Source: Clostridiales bacterium UBA4039 (lineage in GTDB: Bacteria; Bacillota; Clostridia; Lachnospirales; Vallitaleaceae). Taken from it: DNA of 64,000 nt. The stretch spans positions 2,341-66,340 of the forward strand of contig DGAD01000054.1 in assembly GCA_002382805.1 (NCBI GenBank), in the 5' to 3' direction. This document shows positions 1-9,501 of this stretch, piece by piece. The position numbers were made by a program, and so were the translations under genes. Position 1 is the stretch's first letter. Each line of letters begins with the position of its first letter. Under the pieces are notes generated by a model. It worked only from the letters and a program-made list of their open reading frames with translations. It did not search any database and was not told the DNA's origin.

Positions 1-75
1 AGAGTTAGAGTGCCTAAGTTTTTTTAAATTCACATCTAAACGATTATTGATTGACCTTAATTGGAAGGAGAGTTC
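1..75 (+). other. Leader region upstream of ablA
   Basis: Non-coding sequence at the left edge. It ends in a Shine-Dalgarno site (GGAAGGAG, 63-70) placed 5 bases before the ATG at 76. No clear promoter is visible in these 75 bases, so the promoter probably lies to the left of the window. Confidence 0.5.
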
Positions 76-1437
76 ATGCAAGAAACAATACAAATGACAC
101 AGTTTAAGATGGATAAAAAAAAGGTGACCAAGGATTATTATGCCAAGTGGCGAGATTGGAAATGGCAAATTAAGAACACGATTCGTAAAGTTGAAACGGT
201 TGAAACGATTCTTGGGGTACATTTTGATGGGAAGAGACGCCAAGTCATTCAGGAGACGATAGATAAGTTTCCCATGGCTATAACACCTTACTATCTATCC
301 CTTGTGGATAGGGAGGATTATGAAAATGATCCGGTGTTTAAACAGTGTTTTCCTGATCCCCAGGAGTTACAGCTTACTAGTTGTGATATGCAAGATCCTT
401 TGCACGAAGATAAGGATAGTCCTGTGCCGGGAATCACCCATCGATATCCAGATCGCGTTTTATTCCATACAAGCAATGTATGTGCCATGTATTGCCGTCA
501 CTGTACACGTAAAAGAAAAGTGGGGGATCAAGACTCCATCCCTTCGAAAGAGCAAATACGTATGGGGATAGAGTATATCAAAAATACTCCAAAAGTCAGA
601 GATGTTCTGCTTTCAGGTGGTGATCCTTTTATGCTCTCGGATAGTTATCTAGAATGGATCCTTGATGAGATTTCGGCTATCGAGCATGTAGAAGTCATTC
701 GTATCGGAACAAGAACGCCTGTGGTTCTTCCTTTTCGAATTACCGACGGATTGATTCATGTCCTAGAAAAATATGATAATATCTGGGTTAACACACATTT
801 TAATCATTCCAGAGAGTTAACAAGTTCTTCAAAAACTGCCCTAAAAAAGCTTGCAAAAGCAGGTATTCCTTTAGGGAATCAATCGGTTCTTTTACGAGGA
901 ATTAATGATTGTCCGCGAATTATGAAAAAACTCGTGCATACATTGGTGGCTAATCGGGTGCGCCCATACTACATATATCAATGTGATCTTTCACAAGGGC
1001 TTGAACACTTTAGAACCAATGTTGGTAAAGGAATTGAAATCATGGAAAGTCTACGTGGACATACCAGTGGATTTGCTGTTCCGACATATGTTATTGATGC
1101 ACCGGGAGGAGGAGGAAAAATTCCTGTGATGCCAAATTACCTGATTTCTTGGTCGGCTAATAAAGTGGTGCTTAGAAACTATGAAGGTGTGATTACTACA
1201 TATACGATGCCGGATAATTATGAGGCGATTGAATGTGACCGACAATGCGAACAATGCGACTTGCATTTAAAGCTTAACAACGAAGACGAAGATGAGGTTG
1301 TTGTAGGAATTTCCAAATTGTTGTGCGACTATGAAGAAGAGATTACATTGACACCGGAAAACCTAGAGAGAGACCGACGCAATCAAGGAGTGGAAGAGGC
1401 AGATGAAAGAGCAAATCAAGAAAACGCTTATCTATAA
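76..1437 (+). CDS. ablA: Lysine 2,3-aminomutase (AblA)
   Basis: Radical-SAM, PLP-dependent enzyme of 453 residues that converts L-alpha-lysine to beta-lysine. The cluster-binding CxxxCxxC motif (CAMYCRHC) lies at residues 136-143. A PGGGGK motif near residue 348 carries the lysine expected to bind PLP. An in-frame TTG at 61 would add five residues, but the Shine-Dalgarno site GGAAGGAG falls inside that extension, so the ATG at 76 is preferred. The last 35 bases overlap the acetyltransferase gene. The neighbour shows that the product is probably used to make N-epsilon-acetyl-beta-lysine, an osmolyte, rather than to ferment lysine; no kamD/E or kdd genes are visible here. The C-terminal tail after residue 390 is Cys- and acid-rich, as in the AblA/KamA family. 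Confidence 0.93.
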   Translation: MQETIQMTQFKMDKKKVTKDYYAKWRDWKWQIKNTIRKVETVETILGVHFDGKRRQVIQETIDKFPMAITPYYLSLVDREDYENDPVFKQCFPDPQELQLTSCDMQDPLHEDKDSPVPGITHRYPDRVLFHTSNVCAMYCRHCTRKRKVGDQDSIPSKEQIRMGIEYIKNTPKVRDVLLSGGDPFMLSDSYLEWILDEISAIEHVEVIRIGTRTPVVLPFRITDGLIHVLEKYDNIWVNTHFNHSRELTSSSKTALKKLAKAGIPLGNQSVLLRGINDCPRIMKKLVHTLVANRVRPYYIYQCDLSQGLEHFRTNVGKGIEIMESLRGHTSGFAVPTYVIDAPGGGGKIPVMPNYLISWSANKVVLRNYEGVITTYTMPDNYEAIECDRQCEQCDLHLKLNNEDEDEVVVGISKLLCDYEEEITLTPENLERDRRNQGVEEADERANQENAYL

Positions 1438-2284
1438 CGCATCTGAATCTATTGGAAAATCTGCTATCAATCACGGGAAAAGTAGTGACCGTGTATATAT
1501 AATGCAATGCGCTAGAGATGATAGTGATGCAGTGTTTTTAAGGGCGCACCAATTATTAGATCAGTGCGGCTATTCAAAAATTATTGCCAAAGTTCCACAG
1601 GAGATGAAAAAAGAGTTGGAGAAAAAAGACTACCAAGCAGAAGCTTGGATTCCGAATTTTTTTCATGGAAGAACCGATGGATATTTTATGGCCTATTATT
1701 CAAATACAAAACGAGGCATACTTAGAGATCGTCAGCAGATAGAGGATGTGCTCAACATAGCAAAGCAAAAGACCACGGCATCTTTAAGAAAGCCACAGCG
1801 AAGGGCTGAAGAAGAGATTCGCCTGTTGGAAAAAGGAGATAGCCAAGAAATGGCTAAGGTCTATAAACAAGTGTTTACAACGTATCCATTCCCGATTTTT
1901 GACGCTGGCTACATAGAACAAACCATGGATGAGCATATTATTTACTATGGCGTTTTTTGCAAAGGAAAACTTGTGGCTATTGCGTCCGGAGAGACGGATT
2001 ATGCACATCGTAACGTCGAGATGACAGATTTTGCAACATTAACTGAATATCGAGGTCGTGGATATGGACAGGCGCTTTTAGAAGTTCTTGAGAAAGTGTT
2101 AGAGGAAAAGGGCTACCTTACATTTTACACTATCGCACGAGCAGTGTCGTATGGCATGAATATTACATTTTCCAAGATGGGCTACACTTACGGTGGACGA
2201 CTCATCAACAACACAAATATTGGCGGACAAATAGAAACGATGAATGTTTGGTATAAGCATATCGAAGATGTATCAATTAAATAG
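1403..2284 (+). CDS. ablB: Beta-lysine N6-acetyltransferase (AblB)
   Basis: A 293-residue GNAT-family acetyltransferase expected to acetylate the epsilon-amino group of beta-lysine, completing synthesis of the compatible solute N-epsilon-acetyl-beta-lysine in the cytoplasm. The C-terminal half holds the acetyl-CoA binding signature ([13 protein letters not shown], about residues 214-226). The N-terminal half is the AblB-specific extension, and the length fits the family. The gene starts inside ablA (35-base overlap), so the two are translationally coupled, which is the usual ablAB arrangement in methanogens and some bacteria. The identification rests on this pairing as much as on the sequence, because GNAT folds alone are not specific. 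Confidence 0.88.
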   Translation: MKEQIKKTLIYNASESIGKSAINHGKSSDRVYIMQCARDDSDAVFLRAHQLLDQCGYSKIIAKVPQEMKKELEKKDYQAEAWIPNFFHGRTDGYFMAYYSNTKRGILRDRQQIEDVLNIAKQKTTASLRKPQRRAEEEIRLLEKGDSQEMAKVYKQVFTTYPFPIFDAGYIEQTMDEHIIYYGVFCKGKLVAIASGETDYAHRNVEMTDFATLTEYRGRGYGQALLEVLEKVLEEKGYLTFYTIARAVSYGMNITFSKMGYTYGGRLINNTNIGGQIETMNVWYKHIEDVSIK

Positions 2285-2308
2285 ATGATTAAAAAAAGGA
2301 GAATTATT

Positions 2309-3100
2309 ATGAAAAAAAATCAAGTAAATATAATTTTATCAATGATCCTAGTACTTTCTTTGGTTTTGATAGCTGGGTGTGCAAAGTCCTCACAAACAAC
2401 CCTAGAAAAAATTCAAGAAGATTCAACGATGACCTTTGCCATGACAGGCGCATATCCGCCGTTTAACTTTATTAATGAGGACGGTGAACTTGATGGTTTT
2501 GATATTGAGATTGCCAAAGCGATTGCAAAGGAAATGGGTGTTGAAGCAGAACCGGTAACAACAGCATGGGATGGTATTATTGGCGGACTTGAAAGTAAGC
2601 GCTTTGATATGATTATCGGAAGTATGGCTGTTACGGAAGAACGTCTTGAAAAAGTTAACTTTACCGATCCATATTACTATGATGGAGCACAGTTTTTTGT
2701 ACCGGTAGGATCAGATATTCAAAGCATCGAGCAAGTTGAAGCCGGAACAGTTGGAGTTGTCACAGGGACAACATTTCATGATGCCTTAAGTTCTATGGAT
2801 AATATAGGTGAAATCATGCAGTTTGAATCGGATGTCGATAACTTTATGGCGTTGGAACAAGGACGTATGGAAGGACTTGTTACAGGAAAGTTCGTTGGGC
2901 TCTTAGCACCGGAAAAATATGATGTCCAAATTGAACCAGCAGGTAGTCTGCTCTACGATGAAAAGATAGCTATTGCTATTCGAAAAGAAGATGAAGCGCT
3001 ATTAAAAGAAGTTAATGAAGCATTGGCAACGCTTGTGGAAAATGGAACTTATGAAGAGATAAGCCATAAGTGGTTTGGTGTCAATATACTTGAAAAATAG
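2309..3100 (+). CDS. Polar amino acid ABC transporter, substrate-binding lipoprotein
   Basis: A 263-residue extracytoplasmic solute-binding protein of family 3 (SBP_bac_3). Residues 1-24 form a lipoprotein signal peptide with lipobox LIAGC (Cys24). The mature part starts with the family pattern GAYPPFNF followed by GFDIEIAKAIAKEMG, then AWDGIIGGLESKRFD. The ATG at 2309 is chosen because AAAGGAG lies about 6 bases before it; an upstream in-frame ATG at 2285 touches the ablB stop and has no good site. It is followed by its permease and ATPase. The substrate cannot be read from the sequence; lysine or another cationic or polar amino acid is plausible given the linked lysine aminomutase. Confidence 0.9.
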   Translation: MKKNQVNIILSMILVLSLVLIAGCAKSSQTTLEKIQEDSTMTFAMTGAYPPFNFINEDGELDGFDIEIAKAIAKEMGVEAEPVTTAWDGIIGGLESKRFDMIIGSMAVTEERLEKVNFTDPYYYDGAQFFVPVGSDIQSIEQVEAGTVGVVTGTTFHDALSSMDNIGEIMQFESDVDNFMALEQGRMEGLVTGKFVGLLAPEKYDVQIEPAGSLLYDEKIAIAIRKEDEALLKEVNEALATLVENGTYEEISHKWFGVNILEK

Positions 3101-3112
3101 GAGGCATAACCT

Positions 3113-3793
3113 TTGGAATTAATTTTAGAATCAATACAAAACTTTTTTGGAACCATGATTCAATATGCGCCAAAATTTTTACCGGCAGTCGGTTTAACAT
3201 TGCAGTTGTCCTTTTTTTCTATTTTATTAGGAACGTTATTTGGACTCGTGGTCACCTCGTTAAAGCTTGTTAAACTAAAAATTCTTCAAGTGATTGCCAA
3301 TGTATATGTATCGATTGTACGAGGGACACCTTTATTGCTCCAGTTGTATTTTATCTTTTATGGATTGCCAAAACTGGGGCTTGAGTTTGATGCCTTTACA
3401 TCGGCAGTTATTGGATTAGCTTTTCATAGTGGCGCTTATATCAGTGAAATCTTTAGAGGAGCAATTGAATCGATTGATTTTGGTCAAAATGAGGCGGCAA
3501 GAGCGCTTGGAATGACAAAGATACAGGCTTTTCGCTATGTGGTGCTTCCTCAAGCGTTTAAGCGTTCGGTCCCATCTTTAGGTAACCAGTTTATTATAGC
3601 AGTTAAAGATTCCTCGCTTGCCAGTGTTATAACAATTACGGAAACCATTCTTATGGCACGTCAGTTAGTTGCAGCAACCTATGATCCGTTTCCGATTTTA
3701 CTAACGGCGGGAATATATTATTATGTGATTATTGCAATATTAAGTTACCTTTTGAGACGACTAGAAGGGAGGCTCAAAGTCAATGAAAGATAA
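3113..3793 (+). CDS. Polar amino acid ABC transporter, permease
   Basis: Integral membrane subunit of 226 residues in the HisM/GlnP/ArtQ family. The N-terminal membrane block ([16 protein letters not shown]) is typical of the family. The EAA cytoplasmic loop that contacts the ATPase is present as [23 protein letters not shown], which begins near residue 126 (only its key residues E, G and P matter here). Translation appears to start at TTG (3113), preceded by AGGAGG 8 bases upstream; no better in-frame start exists. The 3' end overlaps the ATPase gene by 11 bases, so the two are coupled. The protein probably forms a homodimer because only one permease gene is present. Confidence 0.9.
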   Translation: MELILESIQNFFGTMIQYAPKFLPAVGLTLQLSFFSILLGTLFGLVVTSLKLVKLKILQVIANVYVSIVRGTPLLLQLYFIFYGLPKLGLEFDAFTSAVIGLAFHSGAYISEIFRGAIESIDFGQNEAARALGMTKIQAFRYVVLPQAFKRSVPSLGNQFIIAVKDSSLASVITITETILMARQLVAATYDPFPILLTAGIYYYVIIAILSYLLRRLEGRLKVNER

Positions 3794-4526
3794 ACCAATG
3801 ATTCGCGTTGCCGGATTACATAAATATTTTGATGATTTAGAAGTATTAAAAGGTGTGGACTTAAGTGTCTACCCAGGAGAAGTGGTAAGTATTATTGGAG
3901 GTAGCGGTTCAGGAAAGAGTACCTTACTTCGTTGTATTAATTTTTTGGAAAAGAAAAATAAAGGGGATATCTACATCGGAGCAAAAAAAATTGTATCGGA
4001 AAAACATGATGTCAATCAGCTAAGAGAACGGGTAGGTATGGTCTTTCAACGTTTTAATCTTTTTCCACATAAGACGGCATTGCAAAATGTTATGATGGGA
4101 CCAAGAGTGATAAAAAAAGAAGAGAAGGCACAGGCAAAAGAAAAAGCGATGGCCCTATTACATAAAGTCGGATTGGACGATAAGGCAGATGTCTATCCGG
4201 CCATGTTATCAGGAGGTCAGCAGCAGCGGGTAGCTATTGCCAGAGCCTTAGCGATGGAGCCGGATGTGATGCTCTTTGATGAACCGACATCAGCCCTTGA
4301 CCCGGAGCTTGTAGGTGAGGTTCTACAAGTTATTAAACAGTTGGCAGATGAGGGAATGACCATGGTTATAGTTACACATGAGATGGCCTTTGCAAAAGAA
4401 GTATCGGATAAAATTGTCTATCTATATGAAGGTGTCATAGCTGAAGTAGGAACACCAGAAGAGGTATTTGATAATCCCAAGGATGAAACCCTTCAGCGCT
4501 TTTTGGCAGGATTTTCCGGAGAATAG
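3783..4526 (+). CDS. Polar amino acid ABC transporter, ATP-binding protein
   Basis: A 247-residue ABC ATPase of the GlnQ/HisP/ArtP type that powers the preceding permease. Walker A is GGSGSGKST, the Q-loop is [10 protein letters not shown], the signature is LSGGQQQR and Walker B is [10 protein letters not shown] followed by the switch histidine in VTHEM. Length and motifs are those of polar amino acid importers. It is the last gene of the five-gene run that begins with ablA, and a hairpin follows at 4556-4584. Coexpression with ablAB suggests that uptake of the precursor (perhaps lysine or glutamate) is tied to osmolyte synthesis; this is inference. Confidence 0.93.
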   Translation: MKDKPMIRVAGLHKYFDDLEVLKGVDLSVYPGEVVSIIGGSGSGKSTLLRCINFLEKKNKGDIYIGAKKIVSEKHDVNQLRERVGMVFQRFNLFPHKTALQNVMMGPRVIKKEEKAQAKEKAMALLHKVGLDDKADVYPAMLSGGQQQRVAIARALAMEPDVMLFDEPTSALDPELVGEVLQVIKQLADEGMTMVIVTHEMAFAKEVSDKIVYLYEGVIAEVGTPEEVFDNPKDETLQRFLAGFSGE

Positions 4527-4550
4527 TGTACTTTACCATGATAGAAGGAT

Positions 4551-4584
4551 AGAAAAAAGCGAGCATTGTCAAGATGCTCGCTTT
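4551..4584 (-). terminator. Terminator between the ABC importer and gntP
   Basis: An 11-bp stem (AAAGCGAGCAT at 4556-4566 with ATGCTCGCTTT at 4574-4584) and a 7-base loop. Read on the minus strand it is followed by six T residues, a good intrinsic terminator for the gntP transcript. Read on the plus strand the T tract is only TTT, so it may also stop the ABC-importer transcript less efficiently. Confidence 0.85.
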
Positions 4585-4593
4585 AGTCATGGG

Positions 4594-5952
4594 TTATATA
4601 AAGATAAGGGCTAAGATGAAGACAACGATAATTGTTGCGATTCCTTGGATAAATGTAGCAACGGTCTGAGACTTATAAGCGGTTGAAACGTCCATACCAC
4701 TAAACTCTGCAACAACCCAGAAGAAGCTGTCATTGGCATGAGAGACTGTCATGGCACCTGCACCAATGGCCATAACCGTCAGTACTTTTCCTAAAACGGT
4801 TGCCAATCCAAGTGCAGGAAGCAATGGAGCAACAAGTGCTGAAGTGGTTACGAGTGCAACGGTTGAGGAACCTTGGGCTGTCTTAAGAGACGCTGCGATG
4901 ATAAATGGAACGAAGATACCGATATTTAAAGTAGCTAGAGAAGAACCTAGATAATCGCCAATGGGGGTAGCTTTTAATACAGTACCAAAAGCACCGCCGG
5001 CACCGGTAATCATAATTATGATTGCGGCATCTTTTAATCCTTCGCCAATCCAACCGGATAATGTTTCTTTATTAAAGTGTGGAAGTAGAGCAAAGGCGAA
5101 AAATAAGCCAATCATAAGAGCATTAATCGGTTTTCCAAGGAAAGCAAAAAGAGTAAACACACCACCTTCACCAAAAGGAAGGGTTGGGAAGTTAGCAATA
5201 GATCCTAAGGTAATTAACAAGATAGGAACGAGTATAGGAGCAAAAGCCTTAAATGCACTAGGAAGTTTACCAAATTCTTTATGGATAACATCATAATCCA
5301 TTTCAAGTGTCTCATGGTCTTCGGCAGAGGTATATTTTTTTCCGGCAATTTTTGCCCACATATGTCCGGCAAGCATTGTAATGATAGAGACGCCAATACC
5401 AACGAGAATAACTAAGCCAAGTTGATCGTCTAATCCGAGGTTACCTGCAGCGGCAATTGGACCCGGAGTAGGAGGAACAAGTGTGTGTGTTGCATATAGA
5501 CCTGTTGCAAGAGATACGGACATCATAACGCCGGAGACTTTGGATTTTTGGACTAATGATTTTTTGAGAGAGTTTAAAATAACAAAACCAGAGTCGCAAA
5601 ATACTGGGATGGATACAATATAGCCAATGATGCTCATCGCAAGCCCGGGACGCTTTTCGCCAACGATTTTTAGTACTGTATCTGCCATGACAATTGCTGC
5701 ACCGGATTTTTCGAGTATTTTTCCAATGATGGTTCCTAGAATAATCACAATCCCTATGTAGGTAAGAATACCGCCAAATCCTGAACGTATTGTTGCACCG
5801 ATTTCAAGAACATCCATTCCCGAAGCGAAGGCGACACCGTATGAAGCTATCAGCAGGGCTAAAAATGGGTGAAGCTTTAACTTTGCTGTTGCGACCACGA
5901 TAAAAACAATGGATAAAACTAAAATAACGAGTAGCATAGGTCCTTGTACCAT
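4594..5952 (-). CDS. GntP-family gluconate/glycerate permease
   Basis: A 452-residue polytopic membrane protein of the GntP family (gluconate:H+ symporters and relatives), with about 12-14 hydrophobic segments. Family motifs include VTTSALVAPLLPALGL and an NDSFFWVVAEFSGMD stretch in the C-terminal third. The ATG at 5952 has AGGAGGA upstream. Only 25 bases separate it from the glycerate kinase gene upstream, so the pair is cotranscribed, which makes glycerate the most likely substrate, though gluconate or another sugar acid is possible. Antisense open frames across this gene are shadows. Confidence 0.88.
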   Translation of the reverse strand: MVQGPMLLVILVLSIVFIVVATAKLKLHPFLALLIASYGVAFASGMDVLEIGATIRSGFGGILTYIGIVIILGTIIGKILEKSGAAIVMADTVLKIVGEKRPGLAMSIIGYIVSIPVFCDSGFVILNSLKKSLVQKSKVSGVMMSVSLATGLYATHTLVPPTPGPIAAAGNLGLDDQLGLVILVGIGVSIITMLAGHMWAKIAGKKYTSAEDHETLEMDYDVIHKEFGKLPSAFKAFAPILVPILLITLGSIANFPTLPFGEGGVFTLFAFLGKPINALMIGLFFAFALLPHFNKETLSGWIGEGLKDAAIIIMITGAGGAFGTVLKATPIGDYLGSSLATLNIGIFVPFIIAASLKTAQGSSTVALVTTSALVAPLLPALGLATVLGKVLTVMAIGAGAMTVSHANDSFFWVVAEFSGMDVSTAYKSQTVATFIQGIATIIVVFILALIFI

Positions 5953-5977
5953 AATAAATCCTCCTCTAACATATAGT

Positions 5978-7105
5978 TTATAGTAGTTTTGCTATATTCT
6001 GATAGGTTTGATAGGCGAGCTCTCTAGCGTTTATAATGGCCTCATCTAGGCTCATCGGATAACTCATAATGCTAAAAGCTGCTGTTAAACCTTCATCATA
6101 CATTTGTTCATAGCCGCTATTTAAGGAGCCGACAACGGCAATGACAGGAACACCATATTTTTTACCCAAGCGAGCAATTCCGTGAGGTAATTTTCCATGT
6201 AGGGTTTGGTAGTTTAATTGTCCTTCTCCGGTGAAAATATAATCAAATGCTTCTTGTTTAATAATGCTTTCTAAGGCAATGGTTTCGCTGATAATTTGAA
6301 AACCTGACCCTGTGGTAGCATCTAAAAATGCCATGAGTCCGGCACCCATTCCGCCAGCAGCGCCTGAACCGGGAAGGTCATTGACATCTTTACCTAAAAA
6401 GTCGATCATACGTTGGCGATAAATAAGCATGCCTTCTTCAAGACGCTTAAGCTTATCAGGAGTGCCTCCTTTTTGCGGACCATAAACATAGGTGGCGCCG
6501 GTAGGTCCTGTTAGTGGATTATCCACATCGCATGCAACAACAAACTCGATGTTTTTTAAATCAGCACAAACATCTTCAAAGGTAATGGAAGCGATCTGAT
6601 GAAGGGATTGACCACCGTATTCGATTTCCTTGCCTTGATGATCTAAAAAATGATAACCGAGTGCTTGTAGCATGCCGACACCACCGTCGTTAGTTGCACT
6701 GCCGCCAATGCCCATAATAATCTTTGTACAGCCTTGGCCGATAGCATCAAGGATCAGCTCACCTGTTCCAAAGCTTGTTGTGAGCAAAGGATTTAAATTT
6801 TCTTGGGGAACAAGCATGATACCAGAAGCGCTGGACATCTCAATGACTGCGGTCTGCCCATCACCTAAGATGCCATAGGTTGCGGATACTTTTTCGCCAA
6901 GGGGACCGATAACATTAAGATTTCGATAGACTCCGTCAGTGGATTCAACCAAAGCTTCAACAGTCCCTTCTCCGCCGTCAGCAAGGGCAATAGCATGAAT
7001 CTTAGCTTGGGGTAATACTGATGTCAATGCATCAGTAGCAATATCACAAATGTCTTTTGAGGATAGGCTTCCCTTAAAAGAATCTGAAGCTATCAGTATT
7101 TTCAT
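5978..7105 (-). CDS. Glycerate kinase
   Basis: Glycerate kinase of 375 residues (GlxK/GarK family), which phosphorylates D-glycerate to 2- or 3-phosphoglycerate with ATP, feeding glycolysis. The N-terminus KILIASDSFKGSLSS and the block IGGSATNDGGVGMLQALG are diagnostic of the family, and the C-terminal TGEGQLNYQT is also typical. An in-frame start at 7123 is possible, but the ATG at 7105 has AGAGGAG 7 bases before it and gives the usual N-terminus. It sits directly before the GntP permease and after a CdaR-type regulator, forming a glycerate or sugar-acid use module. Confidence 0.93.
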   Translation of the reverse strand: MKILIASDSFKGSLSSKDICDIATDALTSVLPQAKIHAIALADGGEGTVEALVESTDGVYRNLNVIGPLGEKVSATYGILGDGQTAVIEMSSASGIMLVPQENLNPLLTTSFGTGELILDAIGQGCTKIIMGIGGSATNDGGVGMLQALGYHFLDHQGKEIEYGGQSLHQIASITFEDVCADLKNIEFVVACDVDNPLTGPTGATYVYGPQKGGTPDKLKRLEEGMLIYRQRMIDFLGKDVNDLPGSGAAGGMGAGLMAFLDATTGSGFQIISETIALESIIKQEAFDYIFTGEGQLNYQTLHGKLPHGIARLGKKYGVPVIAVVGSLNSGYEQMYDEGLTAAFSIMSYPMSLDEAIINARELAYQTYQNIAKLL

Positions 7106-7235
7106 TGTTTTCTCCTCTCGCAAACTCCATGAGTCATAATTAACTAAAAAGTATGTTTTTTAAAATTCTTTTTGTACAAGAGTTACTATACATATAAGCA
7201 TACATGAGTGGTTAGGAAAAAACATTATTGAAAAA

Positions 7236-7283
7236 TACAAAAAAACACACCTTTACTATGCAGTGTGCACAATAAGGTGTGTT
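7236..7283 (-). terminator. Terminator after the CdaR-type regulator
   Basis: Stem AACACACCTT (7244-7253) pairs with AAGGTGTGTT (7274-7283). The loop contains a second small palindrome (GTGCAC). On the minus strand the stem runs into seven T residues. It separates the regulator transcript from the glycerate kinase-permease pair, so the latter needs its own promoter in 7106-7235; I see no convincing consensus boxes there, consistent with an activated promoter. Confidence 0.85.
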
Positions 7284-7291
7284 GGTGAGCA

Positions 7292-8455
7292 TTATTTTTG
7301 GGCTTTAATATACTCGGCAAATAGATACCAATATATACGATCCCCAATCTGCTCGGCAGGGTCAAGGTCTAGAAGCTCTTTTATACGGTTTAATCGAAAT
7401 AGAATTGTATTACGGTGTAAAAACATGTTCTTAGCACATTGGCTCATATTCATGTTGTTTTGATACATGGCAACTAACGTCTCTGCCATGCCATTAACAG
7501 CCATGAGTTTATCATAGTCTTCTTCAAAAAAGTGATGCATCATATGTTCAGGTATCTTCGATATAAAAAAAGCAAGAAGATGCTCGTGAATAAAACCATA
7601 GCATTCGAGAGAAGACGTTTTTAGCTGGGATAATACAAATTCAGCTTCATAATAACTGTCCTTAATATGATAAAGATCATTATAATAACTTCCACAGGCG
7701 ATACGATAAGACAAAGAGGTATCTTTTTGGAATAGAGCAAGAATCTCTTGAATGTATTCTTGCAGATTTTTTGTTTCAAGGTGGGTATCGGCAAAATACG
7801 AAGCTTTTAAAATCACAATTCGATTTGAAGAGACAACGGTTGAGATATCATTTTTATGATGATGCTTATTGGATTTAATCTGCTGATATATCTCTTGTAT
7901 TTTTTCTTGGGGAGTAAACGAGTTAGCATTAGATCCTATATGATTAAACTCTAATACAATCACATTACGTCGTGCATTCATATCATAACCAAGTTTTTCT
8001 CCCCAGTTCATTGTGGTGACAATGGATTCGGGATTGGTCAGATTCAGTAATTCATTTAAAAAATAGGTTTTATCACTTTGGCGATAATACATTTTCTGCT
8101 TTAAGACTTCTTGATCATACATCAGCTCAATCATCGATTTAACAATATTAGATAATTCGTTGATTTCACTGGGAATTCCTGTGATTCCAATGATACCGAT
8201 TAATGTGCCGTTATGATAAAAGGGCTGATTGATACCGGGTTTTACACCTTCGTAGTGATTTTCGTCACTGGGTAAAATGTCTACACGTCGCTCTTCATCA
8301 GAAGCTTGCTTGCCAATCTTATGGAAAGATCCTATACGTTGTTGATTTCCACTAGCAATTATTATCCCATTGGTATCGATAATGTTAATATTATACCCGA
8401 TGTCATCGATAATTTTGTTGACGAGTTTTTGCAGCATATCTCCGTGTATTAACAT
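7292..8455 (-). CDS. CdaR/PucR-family sugar-diacid regulator
   Basis: A 387-residue transcription regulator. The N-terminal third matches the putative sugar diacid recognition domain (IIDDIGYNINIIDTNGIIIAS, key residues near 14-34). A degenerate GGDEF-like middle region follows. The C-terminal PucR-type helix-turn-helix (NMNMSQCAKNMFLHRNTILF) lies at about residues 338-357. Family members such as E. coli CdaR activate glucarate, galactarate and glycerate genes. Here it lies directly upstream of a glycerate kinase and GntP permease, so control of these by glycerate or a related acid is likely. The ATG at 8455 has AAGGAG 7 bases upstream. It starts 12 bases after the aldo/keto reductase gene and is probably cotranscribed with it. 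Confidence 0.88.
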   Translation of the reverse strand: MLIHGDMLQKLVNKIIDDIGYNINIIDTNGIIIASGNQQRIGSFHKIGKQASDEERRVDILPSDENHYEGVKPGINQPFYHNGTLIGIIGITGIPSEINELSNIVKSMIELMYDQEVLKQKMYYRQSDKTYFLNELLNLTNPESIVTTMNWGEKLGYDMNARRNVIVLEFNHIGSNANSFTPQEKIQEIYQQIKSNKHHHKNDISTVVSSNRIVILKASYFADTHLETKNLQEYIQEILALFQKDTSLSYRIACGSYYNDLYHIKDSYYEAEFVLSQLKTSSLECYGFIHEHLLAFFISKIPEHMMHHFFEEDYDKLMAVNGMAETLVAMYQNNMNMSQCAKNMFLHRNTILFRLNRIKELLDLDPAEQIGDRIYWYLFAEYIKAQK

Positions 8456-8467
8456 ATGTAAGCTCCT

Positions 8468-9430
8468 TTATGGCATTGGTATGCCTTTGGATTTGACCAA
8501 AAGTTCGTACCATTCATCACGTGTTAAAGAGACACGAAAAGCCTGCATTGCATTTTTTATGCGTTCGGGGTTGGTAGTTCCGATGACGGGATTTATTTTT
8601 GCAGGGTGCTTCATGAGCCAAGCCAGGACAACAGCATCTGAGGATACAGCGTATTTCTTGGCAAGGCGCGTAACGAGATTTTTTGTATCAAGTATTGTCT
8701 GATGCGCATCTTTATCTAACTTGGCACCGGAGTATATACCTCGAGCAAGCGGGCTCCAGGATTGCAAACTGATATTGTTAAGTATACAGTGCTCCAATGT
8801 ACCTAACTGAAAATCGAGTCCTTTGCCATGTGGATTGTTAAATCCGATGGCGCTATCAACAAAATCGGTTTTCTTAAGGCTAAGTTCAAGTTGGTTGGCA
8901 ATTATTTTTCTGCCGGTGTAGGCTTCAATAAGTTTGATTTGATGGTAGTCCATATTCGACACACCAAGATTACGTATTTTTCCAGAGGAAAAGAGTTCAT
9001 CCATAGCTTTTTTTAGTGCATCGCGATCGCAAAGGGGATCGGGGCGATGGAGTAAAAGGACATCAAGATAGTCCGTGTTTAAGCGTTCTAATATTTGATC
9101 AACAGATGTAATAATATGGTCATATGAAAAATCAAACCTAGACCCAAAATCTGACCCCCAAAGGTGAATGCCGACTTTGGATTGAAGTATGATCTTTTCG
9201 CGAATCTGTGGATTTTTTTTGAGATAGTGTCCAAAGACAAGCTCAGAACGACCATTTTTATAGATGTCAGCTAAATCAAAAAAAGTGATGCCTTCATCAA
9301 GGGCTGTTTGAATAGCTAACTCGGCTTCGTCATAGTGTGCATCGGTTAGTTCAAAGGTTTCCTCCCAAGGACCTCCTAGACCCATTGCGCCATAGATAAT
9401 GTACTGTTCAGGTAATGCTTTCGTATTCAT
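8468..9430 (-). CDS. Aldo/keto reductase (YdhF-like)
   Basis: A 320-residue NAD(P)H-dependent oxidoreductase of the aldo/keto reductase superfamily, TIM-barrel type. Catalytic residues are visible: Asp and Tyr in FFDLADIY, Lys in LQSKVGI, and His in LLHRPDP. The C-terminal cofactor-binding block is INPVIGTTNPERIKNA. It is closest in style to E. coli YdhF. The start at 9430 has GGAGGT upstream. Only 12 bases separate it from the CdaR-type regulator, so it may act on a sugar acid or aldehyde related to the glycerate genes, but the substrate is not readable. Confidence 0.87.
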   Translation of the reverse strand: MNTKALPEQYIIYGAMGLGGPWEETFELTDAHYDEAELAIQTALDEGITFFDLADIYKNGRSELVFGHYLKKNPQIREKIILQSKVGIHLWGSDFGSRFDFSYDHIITSVDQILERLNTDYLDVLLLHRPDPLCDRDALKKAMDELFSSGKIRNLGVSNMDYHQIKLIEAYTGRKIIANQLELSLKKTDFVDSAIGFNNPHGKGLDFQLGTLEHCILNNISLQSWSPLARGIYSGAKLDKDAHQTILDTKNLVTRLAKKYAVSSDAVVLAWLMKHPAKINPVIGTTNPERIKNAMQAFRVSLTRDEWYELLVKSKGIPMP

Positions 9431-9471
9431 ATACTACCTCCATAATCTGAAACAATGATTGAGTTAATCTT

Positions 9472-9501
9472 ATTATACACTTTTTATGTAGCCAATTCCA
9501 A
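9472..9501 (-). promoter_or_regulatory. Possible promoter for the aldo/keto reductase-cdaR pair
   Basis: On the minus strand TTGGAA (9496-9501) and TATAAT (9472-9477) are separated by 18 bases, placing a start near 9465, just beyond the degV stop codon. It would allow the reductase and regulator to be transcribed apart from degV. The -35 box is weak, so the call is moderate. Confidence 0.45.

Noticed and set aside
61-75. TTG start for ablA at 61
   Set aside because: The Shine-Dalgarno sequence would be inside the coding part; the ATG at 76 has proper spacing.
4961-5296. 111-residue open frame antisense to gntP (plus strand)
   Set aside because: It lies wholly within the GntP gene, has no ribosome site and shows the codon-shadow composition (Pro/Ala/Lys rich).
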